Below, piece by piece: positions 51,975 through 60,492 of a stretch of 64,000 nucleotides of DNA. The notes below the pieces were generated by a model. It worked only from the letters and a program-made list of their open reading frames with translations. It did no database searches and was not told the DNA's origin. Origin of the DNA: PALSA-505 sp963762615. Its GTDB lineage: Bacteria; Actinomycetota; Actinomycetes; Streptosporangiales; Streptosporangiaceae. The DNA lies in NCBI GenBank assembly GCA_963762615.1, contig CAVXLG010000017.1, positions 538,888 through 602,887 on the forward strand, read 5' to 3'. Each line of letters opens with the position of its first letter. The first letter of the stretch is position 1. A program made the position numbers and the translations under genes.

Positions 51975-52916
51975 GTGGCTGATGGGGCCGAACGGAGTCT
52001 GGTCGCCTTGGTGGCTGGCGCCACCCGGGGGGCGGGCCGGGCGATTGCCGTCGAGTTGGCGCGGGCTGGGTTCTTCGTCTATGCGACAGGCCGCAGCAGT
52101 CGGGCCACCGGCCCTTCCGAGCTCGGCAGGCCGGAGACGATCGAGGAGACCGGTGATCTGATCCGCGCGGCTGGCGGGGCGGGCGCCGCACGAGTGATTG
52201 ATCATGAGGATCCCGGCCAGGTGGCCGCCCTGGTGGCAGCCATCGATGCCGAGCGCGGCCGCCTTGATGTGCTGGTTAACGACATGTTCGGGGGTGACCG
52301 GTACATGCAGTGGGACAAGCTGCTGTGGGAGCACGACTGGCCGGGCGGGCTGCGGATGCTGCAAATGGGCGTGCATACCCATTTGATCACCTGCCGGGCG
52401 GCCATCCCGGTGATGCTGCGTACCGCCGCTTCGCATGGCACTCGCGGCCTGGTGGTTGAGATGACCGACGGGACCTCGCAGGCCAACGCCGAGTTCCGCC
52501 GCAATGTCGGTTTCTACTACGACCTGGTGAAAGCCAGCGTCGGGCGGATCGTGACAGGGCTGGCCGCCGAGCTTGAGAACCTGCCGGTGACGGCAGTCGG
52601 CGTGACCCCGGGCTGGCTGCGCTCGGAGAAGATGCTGGAGAACTTCGGTGTCACCGAGGCCAACTGGCGTGATGCCTGCGTGAGAACTCCAGGTTTCGCG
52701 ATCTCCGAGTCGCCGGCTTACGTCGCCCGGGGCATTGCCGCGCTGGCAACGGCGGGCGATGCTGACCGCTGGGCTGGCACGATCGTCAGCTCCCGCCAGC
52801 TCACCGATGCCTACGGTGTCACCGATACCGACGGCAGCAAGCCGGACTGCTGGGGCTACCTGGCGGCCTATGGCTGGGAACGGGAGGACGGCGAGGGTAT
52901 TGACCGGTTCCGCTGA
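51975..52916 (+). CDS. SDR-family oxidoreductase
   Basis: This protein of about 313 residues has the Rossmann motif LVALVAGATRGAGRAIAVEL, FVYATGRSSRATG, RLDVLVNDMFGGDRYMQWDK (NNAG position replaced by NDMF), VVEMTDGTSQANAEF, and active-site YYDLVKASVGRIVTGLAAEL (Y-x-x-x-K). NAD(P)-dependent; substrate unknown. The start is uncertain: GTG 51975 fits the family, while ATG 51879 has AAGGAG only two bases away. It is followed after 34 bases by the DinB gene on the same strand, possibly an operon. Confidence 0.82.
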   Translation: MADGAERSLVALVAGATRGAGRAIAVELARAGFFVYATGRSSRATGPSELGRPETIEETGDLIRAAGGAGAARVIDHEDPGQVAALVAAIDAERGRLDVLVNDMFGGDRYMQWDKLLWEHDWPGGLRMLQMGVHTHLITCRAAIPVMLRTAASHGTRGLVVEMTDGTSQANAEFRRNVGFYYDLVKASVGRIVTGLAAELENLPVTAVGVTPGWLRSEKMLENFGVTEANWRDACVRTPGFAISESPAYVARGIAALATAGDADRWAGTIVSSRQLTDAYGVTDTDGSKPDCWGYLAAYGWEREDGEGIDRFR

Positions 52917-52950
52917 TTCAGGCACCGCGAATGACCCGCAGCGAACTGGC

Positions 52951-53472
52951 GTGAGCGCCGTCGCGCATAAGCCCGGGCGCGAGCTCGACGACCCAAAAGA
53001 GCTGCTGCTGGGCTTCCTGGACTATTACCGGTCGGTCATCATCCGCAAGGTTGACGGCCTGACCGATGCGGAACTGCGGGCGAGCCGCCTGCCGTCCGGC
53101 TGGACTCCGCTGGAGCTGCTCCAGCACCTGGCCTACATGGAGCGGCGGTGGCTGTGCTGGGGATTTTGCGCCGAGCAGCTCCCCGATCCGCACGGCGACG
53201 AAGACCAGACTGGGCGCTGGCACGCCGGGCCAGGCGACACCGCCGCCAGCGTCATCGGCGCACTCCGCGCCGCGGGCGAGCAAACGCGGGCCATTGCATG
53301 CGCAGCCGACCTGACCGACACCAGCACCCCTGGCGGCCGGTTCAGCGATAGCGACCCCCGGCCCCTGCCGACGCTGGCGTGGATCCTCATGTACGTGCTG
53401 CAGGAGTATGCCCGCCATGCCGGGCACCTGGACGTGGCACGGGAACTGGTAGACGGCACGACGGGAGAATGA
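52951..53472 (+). CDS. DinB-fold protein (DUF664), mycothiol-transferase type
   Basis: This 173-residue protein starts at GTG 52951. It matches the four-helix DinB/DUF664 family: ELLLGFLDYYRSVIIRKVDG, LTDAELRASRLPSGWTPLEL, LQHLAYMERRWLCWGFCAEQ and YVLQEYARHAGHLDVARELV. The putative metal-binding His are in LQHLAYMERRW and HAGHLD. Family members are metal-dependent thiol transferases or hydrolases. It is the second gene of a likely SDR-DinB pair. Confidence 0.85.
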   Translation: MSAVAHKPGRELDDPKELLLGFLDYYRSVIIRKVDGLTDAELRASRLPSGWTPLELLQHLAYMERRWLCWGFCAEQLPDPHGDEDQTGRWHAGPGDTAASVIGALRAAGEQTRAIACAADLTDTSTPGGRFSDSDPRPLPTLAWILMYVLQEYARHAGHLDVARELVDGTTGE

Positions 53473-53573
53473 CCGGCGTGCCAGCCGGCGCCGCCAGCCC
53501 GAAGCTGGGGCCCGGGCCGGGCAGGATGCTCCCGGATCATGATCACAGAGAGAAGCAGGAAGGCCCCGCGTTG

Positions 53574-53881
53574 GTGGAGATCGGTGACGTAGCACGCTTG
53601 GCCGAGGCCTTGGCGGGTGTCCGCCTCACCGCGTCAGGGGGGCTGGCTGAGTGGCGTACCGCGGCAGGCTGGTAGCGCGTCAGCTTGGCGACGCGCATTT
53701 GGTGATTCGCGCCGATTTCGACTACCGCGCCTGGCTGCTGCGGCAGTTCCCCGAGACCTTCAGCGTCCCGGCCCGGTACATCAAGCACATGATGGTCGTC
53801 GCTGATCTCACCAGAGGCGGCGCTGGTGCCATCGAGGACGCACTCGAGGCAGCGTGGCAACTGCAGCGAAGCACTGGCTGA
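53574..53881 (+). pseudogene. MmcQ/YjbR-like protein, frameshifted
   Basis: GTG 53574 follows AGGAAGG. The first part reads EIGDVARLAEALAGVRLTAS and GLAEWR. Near 53660 one base is missing and the next frame continues YRGRLVARQLGDAHLVIRAD, FDYRAWLLRQFPETFSVPAR and YIKHMMVVADL. This is the YjbR fold, probable DNA-binding. A one-base restoration gives about 102 residues. Confidence 0.75.
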
Positions 53882-54159
53882 CGGCGCCTTTCCACCCAGG
53901 GCCCCGGCAGAGCCGGTTAGCCCCAAGTTACGTCGGCGTGTCGCTTGAGAAGCGGATATGAGCTGCGGAAACGCTGCGTTTGAGGCACGAAGATGTAGCC
54001 AGGAGAATCTGGCGATGCCCGCGGCGTGATACCAAGTTGATCATCAACGGACGGCCGAATGCCGCGCCGGATACCGGCATGTAGCCAGAACGCCGACTTG
54101 CCTCACCCATCGTTTGCCCACCGTTTGTATTCGCATCCGCTGGTTCACGTAACTTCGGG
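53882..54159. other. Intergenic before ISAs1 gene
   Basis: The left inverted repeat of the ISAs1-type element should be within 53900-54160 but was not identified by eye. Confidence 0.4.
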
Positions 54160-54699
54160 TTAGCACTTCATGATCGTCCGAAGAGGGCGGCTGGACCTGC
54201 GGGCGTGGTAGCGCAGGGCGCTGGCGATGCAGCCAGCGCCGGTGAGCCTCAAGATGGTGACCACCAGGTTGCGCAGGCTTGCCATGATCTGCGGTCCGCT
54301 GGCGGTGCGCACTTGGGAACGGTCCTCGTCAAAGTCCAGGTCGCGCACCCAGTGCAGCCGGTCCTCGATGCCCCCGTGGCCGCGGATGATCGCGGCTAGC
54401 TGGGCGGGACTGGCCTGAGTGACGGTCAGCGAGGTGATCGCGTAGCAGGTCTCCCGGGACCATTTCCCCTTGACTTTGCGGCGGCGGGTGATCTGGATGG
54501 CCCGGGCCGCGTGTGGGAAAGCCAGACCCCTGGCCACCGCGGTGACCTTGAGGGTGCGCCGCTCGGTGCGGCCATGCCCGCGTTCCCGCTTGGTATAGGC
54601 CACCGGTACGTCGCGCCAGGGCAGGGCGGCAAGCTGGGCATGCAGGCTGGGCTGGTTGCGCTTGACCAAGAAGGCGACAGACTACGGCATGTTCGTGCG

Positions 54700-54987
54700 G
54701 TGTTGCCGTGTGAGGTGCTGGTCACGGCAGCCGTGCATCCGTTGTTCGGGAGCCGTCTGACCGCGTATGCGTTCCGGCATGTCGGCGGGGTGCTTCACCT
54801 GAAGGTGAGGCTGCCGGAGGGGCGGCCTGGCCTGGTCCGCGCCGATGCGACGGATGTGCATGGTGACGGCGAGGCGCGCCCGGGCCTGGTCCTGGACGTG
54901 GCAGGCCTGCGGGAGCTGCGGGTCCTGGTCCTTCGGCTGCGCGATGGCGGGGCCGGATCGGGCGCACTGTCCAAGGACGCCTGGTGA
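54700..54987 (+). CDS. Small DUF5372-like protein of the recombinase element
   Basis: This protein of about 95 residues starts at GTG 54700 (LPCEVLVTAAVHPLFGSRLT) or GTG 54715. The pattern HPLFG...VRLPEGRPGLVRADATDV, then DGEARPGLVLDVAGLRELRV is typical of short companions of large serine recombinases in compact elements (DUF5372-like, by recall). No catalytic motif seen. It is the first gene after the left junction and points toward the recombinase. Confidence 0.6.
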   Translation: MLPCEVLVTAAVHPLFGSRLTAYAFRHVGGVLHLKVRLPEGRPGLVRADATDVHGDGEARPGLVLDVAGLRELRVLVLRLRDGGAGSGALSKDAW

Positions 54988-55151
54988 GCACCGTTGGCTG
55001 GGCTGCCTGCCGCGGCTTGGGTTCTGTTGATCCGGCCGGTGCCTGCGGCGGAGCGTGCCGGGACGCCGGGATCCTGGCCGGGGCGGCAGGCACGCACGTA
55101 GGTTCGCCCCAGTTCCTGATCACGGTCATGACTTGGAAGAGGTGAACCTGC

Positions 55152-55361
55152 GTGCGTGCCATGAGGGTAGTGCCTGCGTGCCAGCTCGCGTTCGATGCAG
55201 TCGGCCGGCCAGCGGCGGCGGATCTGTGGACGCGGCTGCCGGAGACGGCCCAGGTCCAGGTGATGGGCCTGCTAGCGGCGATGATCGCCGCCGGTGTGCT
55301 GGTCGAGGGCGGTGCCGCATCGGTGGCGGCCGCAGATCCGGCCGCCGGGGCGGGTGAATGA
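55152..55361 (+). CDS. Small accessory protein of the recombinase element
   Basis: This 69-residue protein starts MRAMRVVPACQLAFDAVGRP and continues AAADLWTRLPETAQVQVMGL, LAAMIAAGVLVEGGAAS. It ends one base before the recombinase start (stop TGA 55359-55361, ATG 55363), suggesting coupled translation. The sequence is one or two amphipathic helices without known family. A preceding start GTG 55152 has no strong ribosome site apart from AAGAGG near 55136. Confidence 0.6.
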   Translation: MRAMRVVPACQLAFDAVGRPAAADLWTRLPETAQVQVMGLLAAMIAAGVLVEGGAASVAAADPAAGAGE

Positions 55362-55362
55362 G

Positions 55363-57579
55363 ATGGCCGAGCCGTCAGCCGTGCACCTGCGGCGGGATGC
55401 CTATATCTATGTCCGGCAATCGACGCTGGCGCAGATGACCCGCAATACCGAGAGCCTGCACCGGCAGTACGACCTGCCTGACCGGGCCAAGGCGCTGGGC
55501 TGGGCCGGAAATCAGATCGTGGTGATCGATGATGATCTGGGCCGCTCGGGTTCCTCGGCGGCGGGCCGGCGCGGGTTCGCTGAGCTGGTCGCCGATGTCG
55601 GCCTGGGCCGGGCCGGGATCATCTTGAGCCTGGAGGTCTCCCGGCTGGCCAGGAACAACACTGACTGGTACCAGCTGCTGGATCTGTGTGCCCTGACCGA
55701 CACGCTCATCGCCGACGCCGATGGCGTCTATCATCCTGCCGCGGTCAACGACCGGCTGCTGCTCGGCTTGAAGGGCACCATGTCCGAAGCTGAGCTGCAC
55801 CTGCTGCGCTCGCGGCTGACCGAAGGGCTGCGCAGCAAGGCCGCCCGCGGGGAGCTGCGGCTGAACCTGCCCGCCGGGCTGGACTACGACGACAACGATC
55901 AGGTGATCATCACACCGGATCAGGCGGTCGCCGAGGCGATCACCACGGTGTTCCGCCGGTTCGGCGAACTCGGGTCGGCCCGGCAGGTCGTGGTCAGCCT
56001 CCGCGCCGATGAGCTGCTGCTTCCCCGCCGGAACCTGCGCACCGGGAAGATCACTTGGGCGGAGGCGGGGTACCCGGCGGTGCACGACATCTTGACCCAT
56101 CCCGGCTATGCGGGGATCTTCAGCTACGGCCGCACCAGGACCGAGAAGTACCTGGGGACCGACGGGAAGGTCGCTTCCCGGCAGCGCCGGCTGCCCCGGC
56201 AGGAGTGGCGGGTGATGATCCCGGATCATCATCCCGGTTACATCTCGATGGAGACCTTCGAGGCCAACATCGCCGCCCTGGCCGCGAACAGGCCGATCCC
56301 GGCCGGTCACGGCGGCGGCGCCGCGCGAGAAGGCCGGGCCTGGTTTCAGGGCCTGATGCGGTGCGGCCGGTGCGGGCGGCTGATGCAGGTCAACTACCGC
56401 CACGGCGTCCCGGCTTACCGATGCGGGCGGGCCCAGCAGATGTACGGCGCGAAGACCTGCCAGCAGGTCGCGGGCCGCCGGCTGGAGGAGCCCGTGCTGC
56501 AGGCGGTCTTCGCCGCGCTCGAGCCCGCCGCCCTGGCGGCCACCGTCCAGGCACTCCAGGACGCCCGGGCCCATTACCGCCAGCACCTGGCGGTCTTTGA
56601 GCGCGCCGCCGAGCGCGCCCGCTTCGAAGCCGACCGGGCGCGACGCCAGTACGACAACGTGGAGCCAGAGAACCGGCTGGTCGCCCGGACCCTGGAGGCC
56701 GCCCTGGAGGCCCGGCTCACCGCCGCCCGGATCGCCGGCAACCAGCTGGCCGCCCAGCAGGCCCGCCGCCCCGTCACCCTGACCGAGCAGGAGGCCGCCT
56801 GGATCACCACCGCCGGCGCCGACCTGCAGGCAGTATTCCACGCGCCCACCACCACCAACGTGCAGCGTAAGCAACTGCTCCGCGCGGTCATCGCCGAGAT
56901 CGTCATCACCGTCAGCCCGGCCGGCGGCAGCGGGAAACGGACCGCGGAGCTGCGGATCATCTGGCAGGGCGGCGCGAGTACCGAACTGACCGTGCCGCTG
57001 GCCAGGACCGGGCAGCACAGCCGGGTGACCGGCGAGGACACCCTGGACCTGGTGCGCCGGCTCGCGGTGCACTACAACGATGCCACCATCGCCCAGATCC
57101 TCGGGCAGCAAGGCCGGCGCACCGCCACCGGGCTGACCTGGACCAAAACCCACATCAGCCAGCTCCGCGCCTACCACCGCATCCCCGCATACCAGCCCGC
57201 AGCCCCCACTGTCACACCAGGCCGAGATGATGCACTCGTGGTCACCATCGCCCAGGCGGGACACGAGCTCGGCGTGTCCACCGCGACCCTTTACCGGTGG
57301 CTGCGGGAAGGCTTCCTGATCGGAGAACAGCTCACCCCCGGCGCGCCGTGGCGCATCCGCATCGACCAGCAGCTCCGCGACCGGATCACCGCCCAGGCCC
57401 CGGCCGGCTGGGTCACCCTCGCCGCCGCCGCCAAGATTCTCGGGATCGCCCGCCAGACCGTGTTGCACAAGGTCCAGCGCGGCGAGCTCAACGCCGTCCA
57501 GGTCACCCAGGGCCGTCGGCAAGGCCTGCGCATCCAGGCAGAACACGGCCAGCCTGGACTGTTTGACACACCCAGCTGA
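55363..57579 (+). CDS. Large serine recombinase with C-terminal HTH domains
   Basis: This 738-residue protein starts at ATG 55363. The resolvase domain shows catalytic Ser in YIYVRQSTLAQM, DDDLGRSGSSAAGRRGFAEL and LSLEVSRLARNNTDWYQLLD. The recombinase domain follows at 200-330 (HDILTHPGYAGIFSYGRTRT). A zinc ribbon comes next (LMRCGRCGRLMQVNYRHG, CGRAQQMYGAKTCQQ), then a coiled coil near 400-470. Unusually, the C-terminus adds two small helix-turn-helix segments (AQAGHELGVSTATLYRWLRE and LAAAAKILGIARQTVLHKVQ). It is complete and probably moves the element carrying it. No other recombinase lies within the element. Confidence 0.93.
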   Translation: MAEPSAVHLRRDAYIYVRQSTLAQMTRNTESLHRQYDLPDRAKALGWAGNQIVVIDDDLGRSGSSAAGRRGFAELVADVGLGRAGIILSLEVSRLARNNTDWYQLLDLCALTDTLIADADGVYHPAAVNDRLLLGLKGTMSEAELHLLRSRLTEGLRSKAARGELRLNLPAGLDYDDNDQVIITPDQAVAEAITTVFRRFGELGSARQVVVSLRADELLLPRRNLRTGKITWAEAGYPAVHDILTHPGYAGIFSYGRTRTEKYLGTDGKVASRQRRLPRQEWRVMIPDHHPGYISMETFEANIAALAANRPIPAGHGGGAAREGRAWFQGLMRCGRCGRLMQVNYRHGVPAYRCGRAQQMYGAKTCQQVAGRRLEEPVLQAVFAALEPAALAATVQALQDARAHYRQHLAVFERAAERARFEADRARRQYDNVEPENRLVARTLEAALEARLTAARIAGNQLAAQQARRPVTLTEQEAAWITTAGADLQAVFHAPTTTNVQRKQLLRAVIAEIVITVSPAGGSGKRTAELRIIWQGGASTELTVPLARTGQHSRVTGEDTLDLVRRLAVHYNDATIAQILGQQGRRTATGLTWTKTHISQLRAYHRIPAYQPAAPTVTPGRDDALVVTIAQAGHELGVSTATLYRWLREGFLIGEQLTPGAPWRIRIDQQLRDRITAQAPAGWVTLAAAAKILGIARQTVLHKVQRGELNAVQVTQGRRQGLRIQAEHGQPGLFDTPS

Positions 57580-57596
57580 AAGACAGGAGCAGTGTG

Positions 57597-58263
57597 CACC
57601 ATGCTCGACGATCAGCAGGTAGTGCGCGCTGTGCCGGTGCAGGTATTCGGCGTGGGCATGCTGGGCGTGCAGCGCGTCCGCGGTAATGACCGCATCAGTG
57701 ATCTCGACACGGTCCAGCAGCGCGGAGAACCTCGGGATTTCGTTGGTCGTGGCGCCCACCTCGACCTGCCCCGGCACCACCCCATGGGCATGGTCGAGCG
57801 CGGCGAGCAGGTGCCGGCTGTCCTGGCCGCCGTGCCCGGAGCCGCGTAAGGTCTTGCCATCCACCGCGATCACCCGCCGCGCTCCCAGCCCGGGTGCTGT
57901 CCGCTGGGCCGCCCATCGGCCAGCCAGCTCATCGAAGGCGTCCGCGTCCAGCTGCTGCAAGGTCCGCCGGAACGTCGACTCCGACGGCACCGCCCCGCTC
58001 ACCCCCAGCCTCGCCAAGATCTCCTCATCGGCGTCGGCGGCCCACTCGGCGATCGCGGTGAACGAGCGCGCCCCGGCCAGCACCGCACGCACCGCCAGCG
58101 CCAAGACGACCGCCAGCCGGTAGCGGATGCCGCGCCGGTGCCGGGGATCGGTGACCTTGGCCAGCACGGCCAGCAGCCCCGGCGCGCCTTTTGCGGTGTC
58201 TTTGACGAGGTCAGCAAGCTGGCCAAGGACAGGAGCAGTCGGTGATGATGACGAGGCGGACAT
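57597..58263 (-). pseudogene. ISAs1 transposase, N-terminal half
   Basis: ATG 58263, residues 1-219, in frame to the junction codon at 57607-57609. Beyond it the frame enters element sequence (EHGAHCSC). Its partner half is at 54160-54669. Confidence 0.88.
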
Positions 58264-58382
58264 GGTCCCTCAGCGGTGATCCGGCAGATCTGAGCAATCG
58301 CCATGATCACCACAAGGGCCATGCCCGCGCTACCTGCTCACTACCGCCGTGCCGCCCAGTCCAGCGTCACCTCTTCGGGACT

Positions 58383-59153
58383 TTGCCGACCCCCTGGGGT
58401 GAGCGGGCGACCGATTGGGCGTACCTGGTCGAGCCGTACGCCCGGCGCGTCAACGACGCGCTGTTCGACCGGGCCCACGTCGGCCCGGGGACCCGGTTGC
58501 TGGACATCGCCTGCGGCTCCGGTTACGCAGCGAGCGTTGCCGCTGGCCGTGGTGCTGAGGTGTGCGGGCTGGACGCGTCGGAGGCGCTGATCGCGATCGC
58601 GCGGGTGCGTACCCCGGCCGGTGATTTCCGGGTGGGGGACATGTTCGCGCTGCCGTTCGAGGACGGCTGCTTCGACGTGGCGATGAGCTTCAACGGGATC
58701 TGGAAGGGGTGCGAGGACGCGCTGGTGGAGGCGCGCCGGGTGGTGCGGCCCGGTGGCCTGGTCGGGTTCAGCTTCTGGGGGTCCCCCAAACGCCTGGGCT
58801 TGCTGCCGTACTTCGCGGCCTTGGTGGAACTGTCGCCGGCCGATCATGTCAGCGCCACCATCAACCAGGGCGACACCGGGCGGCCGGGCGTGGCCGAGCA
58901 GATGCTCGCTGAGGCCGGGCTGGAGTTCGCCGGCCGGGGCGCGGCGCAGGTCATCAACGAGTTCCCCGACCTCGACCTGGCGGTCCGGGCTCTGGCGGCG
59001 GCCGGGCCATCGTGGCCCGCCCTGCAGCACGTGGGGCAGCACCGGTTCGCCGAGGCCATGCGCGAGGCGCTGAGCCCGCTGCATGCCGAGGGCTCTGGCG
59101 TGCGGATCGTCTCGGAGTTTGGCTGGGTCATCGGCACGGTGCCCAGCGCCTGA
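58383..59153 (+). CDS. Class I SAM-dependent methyltransferase
   Basis: This protein of about 256 residues is taken from TTG 58383. The AdoMet site is LLDIACGSGYAASVAAGRGA (motif I), then EVCGLDASEALIAIAR, GDFRVGDMFALPFEDGCFDV, MSFNGIWKGCEDALVEARRV and VRPGGLVGFSFWG. These match Methyltransf_11/UbiE-like enzymes; substrate unknown. The frame stays open upstream to 58242, into the ISAs1 end, so the natural start may have been lost or moved by that insertion. The C-terminus is intact. Confidence 0.8.
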   Translation: MPTPWGERATDWAYLVEPYARRVNDALFDRAHVGPGTRLLDIACGSGYAASVAAGRGAEVCGLDASEALIAIARVRTPAGDFRVGDMFALPFEDGCFDVAMSFNGIWKGCEDALVEARRVVRPGGLVGFSFWGSPKRLGLLPYFAALVELSPADHVSATINQGDTGRPGVAEQMLAEAGLEFAGRGAAQVINEFPDLDLAVRALAAAGPSWPALQHVGQHRFAEAMREALSPLHAEGSGVRIVSEFGWVIGTVPSA

Positions 59154-59532
59154 CTCTCCTGCGGGCTGGCGGACCGGCCAGCGCCTGGCCGGTGCCGGGC
59201 CGCTGTGAGCGCGTCCCGGCGAACCAGCCCAGCCGCCGAAGCCATCAAGCCCGGCCGGCTCTGTCACTGCTCCTTCAGCAGCCGTCATGCGGCCGCCGAC
59301 TATCCGTTCGCTGAGCGCGGCAACGCTCCTGCTGAAGGACAGGACGGGTAGCCGCCCGATAGGTGCGGCTGTGGAGCGTGGAGGCTCAGCCGCCATGGTC
59401 GTGCATAGCTGGCCATTCCGCGCGCCTGCCCCTAACCGGCTGGCTACTGGCAGCGAAGCCGAGCCAGGCCTGGCTGGTCCGCCTGCCGGGTAAAGTCACC
59501 CGCGAGGCGGAATCGACAGGTGGTGATCAGTG
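59154..59532. other. Intergenic, nothing recognised
   Basis: About 380 bases. Convincing genes or operators were not found. Confidence 0.45.
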
Positions 59533-59916
59533 ATGAGACAGGCAGTGTCCACAGGCTCGGCTCCGGCAGCGCTTGGTCCCTACAGCCAGGCGATCATCGC
59601 CAACGGACTCGTTTTCTGCTCCGGGACGGCCGGCATCGACCCGGCCACGGGTGCTGTCGCGGACGGCATCGAGGCGCAGGCAGAACAGGCCCTCCGCAAC
59701 CTCGACGCGATCTTGGCTGCCGCCGGGGCATCCCTCGCGACCCTGGTCAAGACCACGATCTTCTACCAGAACGTCGGCGACTTCGCCGCGATCAACGCTG
59801 TTTATGCCCGTTACATGCCAGAGCCGCCTCCGGCCCGGTCCGCGCCCGCCAACGTCAACCTGCCACGTGGCCTGCTTATCTCCATCGACGCAATCGCGGT
59901 CCTGCCAGCAGCCTAG
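59533..59916 (+). CDS. RidA-family protein
   Basis: This 127-residue protein starts at ATG 59533 (GTG 59530 adjoins). It has the RidA/YjgF fold: AALGPYSQAIIANGLVFCSG, TAGIDPATGAVADGIEAQAE, QALRNLDAILAAAGASLATL, VKTTIFYQNVGDFAAINAVY and PPPARSAPANVNLPRG. The substrate Arg is present (PARSA). The catalytic Glu of true RidA is Asp here (ISIDAIAVLP). It probably deaminates imines or enamines or binds small metabolites; activity may differ from classical RidA. Confidence 0.88.
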   Translation: MRQAVSTGSAPAALGPYSQAIIANGLVFCSGTAGIDPATGAVADGIEAQAEQALRNLDAILAAAGASLATLVKTTIFYQNVGDFAAINAVYARYMPEPPPARSAPANVNLPRGLLISIDAIAVLPAA

Positions 59917-60329
59917 CGCTCGGGCATGGCACTGACACGCCGGCTCAGCCGATGCTGCACCGGCCGGGCCGACCGGGAGTCATCTGACCGGCGGACAGAC
60001 CTCGTCCCCCCTGCAGCCGATCCCAATGACCTGGGCGGCTGCCGCACCACCACCGGCCGGCAACCGACTCGCTCCTATTCGGTGGTCCTGGATCCCGGAG
60101 GCGGGGCAATTCATTTCATGCTGCGTAATCTGCCCTGGCTTGGAGCCAGGCGCGCAGTCCCGCCGTTCGGCGCGGACTTTAGCTCGATGTTGGTCAGGGA
60201 ACTGACGATCCAGATCTGGCTGATCTGACGGGGCGCCGTGCGTGGTGCCTGGTGCTGGGCGTTCTGAAATCCGGACAGCCCTCGGGGACCTGCTGGCTTG
60301 AATGCCGCCGCTCACCGCGCAGCGTCAGT
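59917..60329. other. Intergenic, nothing recognised
   Basis: About 410 bases. The operator motif for the secreted barrel gene begins at 60330. Confidence 0.45.
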
Positions 60330-60372
60330 ATCAGGGCTAGCCCCGATGTCAAATGCAGGGCTGGCCCTGATC
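60330..60372. promoter_or_regulatory. Two ATCAGGGC-type operators before barrel gene
   Basis: ATCAGGGC-TA-GCCCCGAT (60330-60347, one mismatch) and a GCAGGGC-TG-GCCCTGATC half-matched site (60353-60372), centres about 24 bases apart, 120-160 bases upstream of the barrel gene. The perfect form is at 63938-63967 upstream of the two-component operon. Confidence 0.65.
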
Positions 60373-60492
60373 CGCGCGTGCCGCCCGCCGTGGTCTGGTG
60401 GCAGCAACGCCGGAACCCCTGCGACGGCACCAGCCATCGGCCGGGCTGCCGGATTCCGGATCAGGTCAGGTATCGAGCATCAGGAGGTCAGT

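Larger units (their letters stand above)
54664..57609 (+). mobile_element. 2.94-kb serine-recombinase element inside ISAs1 gene
   Basis: The left junction is TGCGCTT-GAC-CAAGAAGGCG (54657-54676) and the right junction ATGCTC-GAC-GATCAGCAGG (57601-57619). The shared GAC is the probable crossover core. The length between the cores is 2,943 bp, a multiple of three. The rebuilt target reads TGCGCTT-GAC-GATCAGC. The cargo is two small genes and a 738-residue serine recombinase, all on the plus strand, opposite to the host gene. Confidence 0.88.
54160..58263 (-). mobile_element. ISAs1-type transposase gene, split by an inserted element
   Basis: The transposase N-terminal half (58263 to 57607) has SASSSSPTAPVLGQLADL, ITDPRHRRGIRYRLAVVLA, VIAVDGKTLRGSGHGGQDSR, ATTNEIPRFSALLDRVE and HSAHYLLIV. 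The C-terminal half (54666 to 54160) has VKRNQPSLHAQLAALPWRDV, YTKRERGHGRTERRTLKVTA, RGHGGIEDRLHWVRDLDFDE and DRSQVRTASGPQIMASLRNL. The family motif YxLxVKxNQPxL is divided exactly at the junction. Joined, the two halves give one frame of 386 residues. A 2,943-bp element lies between them. The outer IS ends were not defined. Confidence 0.9.

Noticed and set aside
55375..58263. A 962-codon open frame on the minus strand across the recombinase element
   Set aside because: Only its first 219 codons are ISAs1 transposase; the rest is antisense to the serine recombinase and is open because of GC-rich codon structure.
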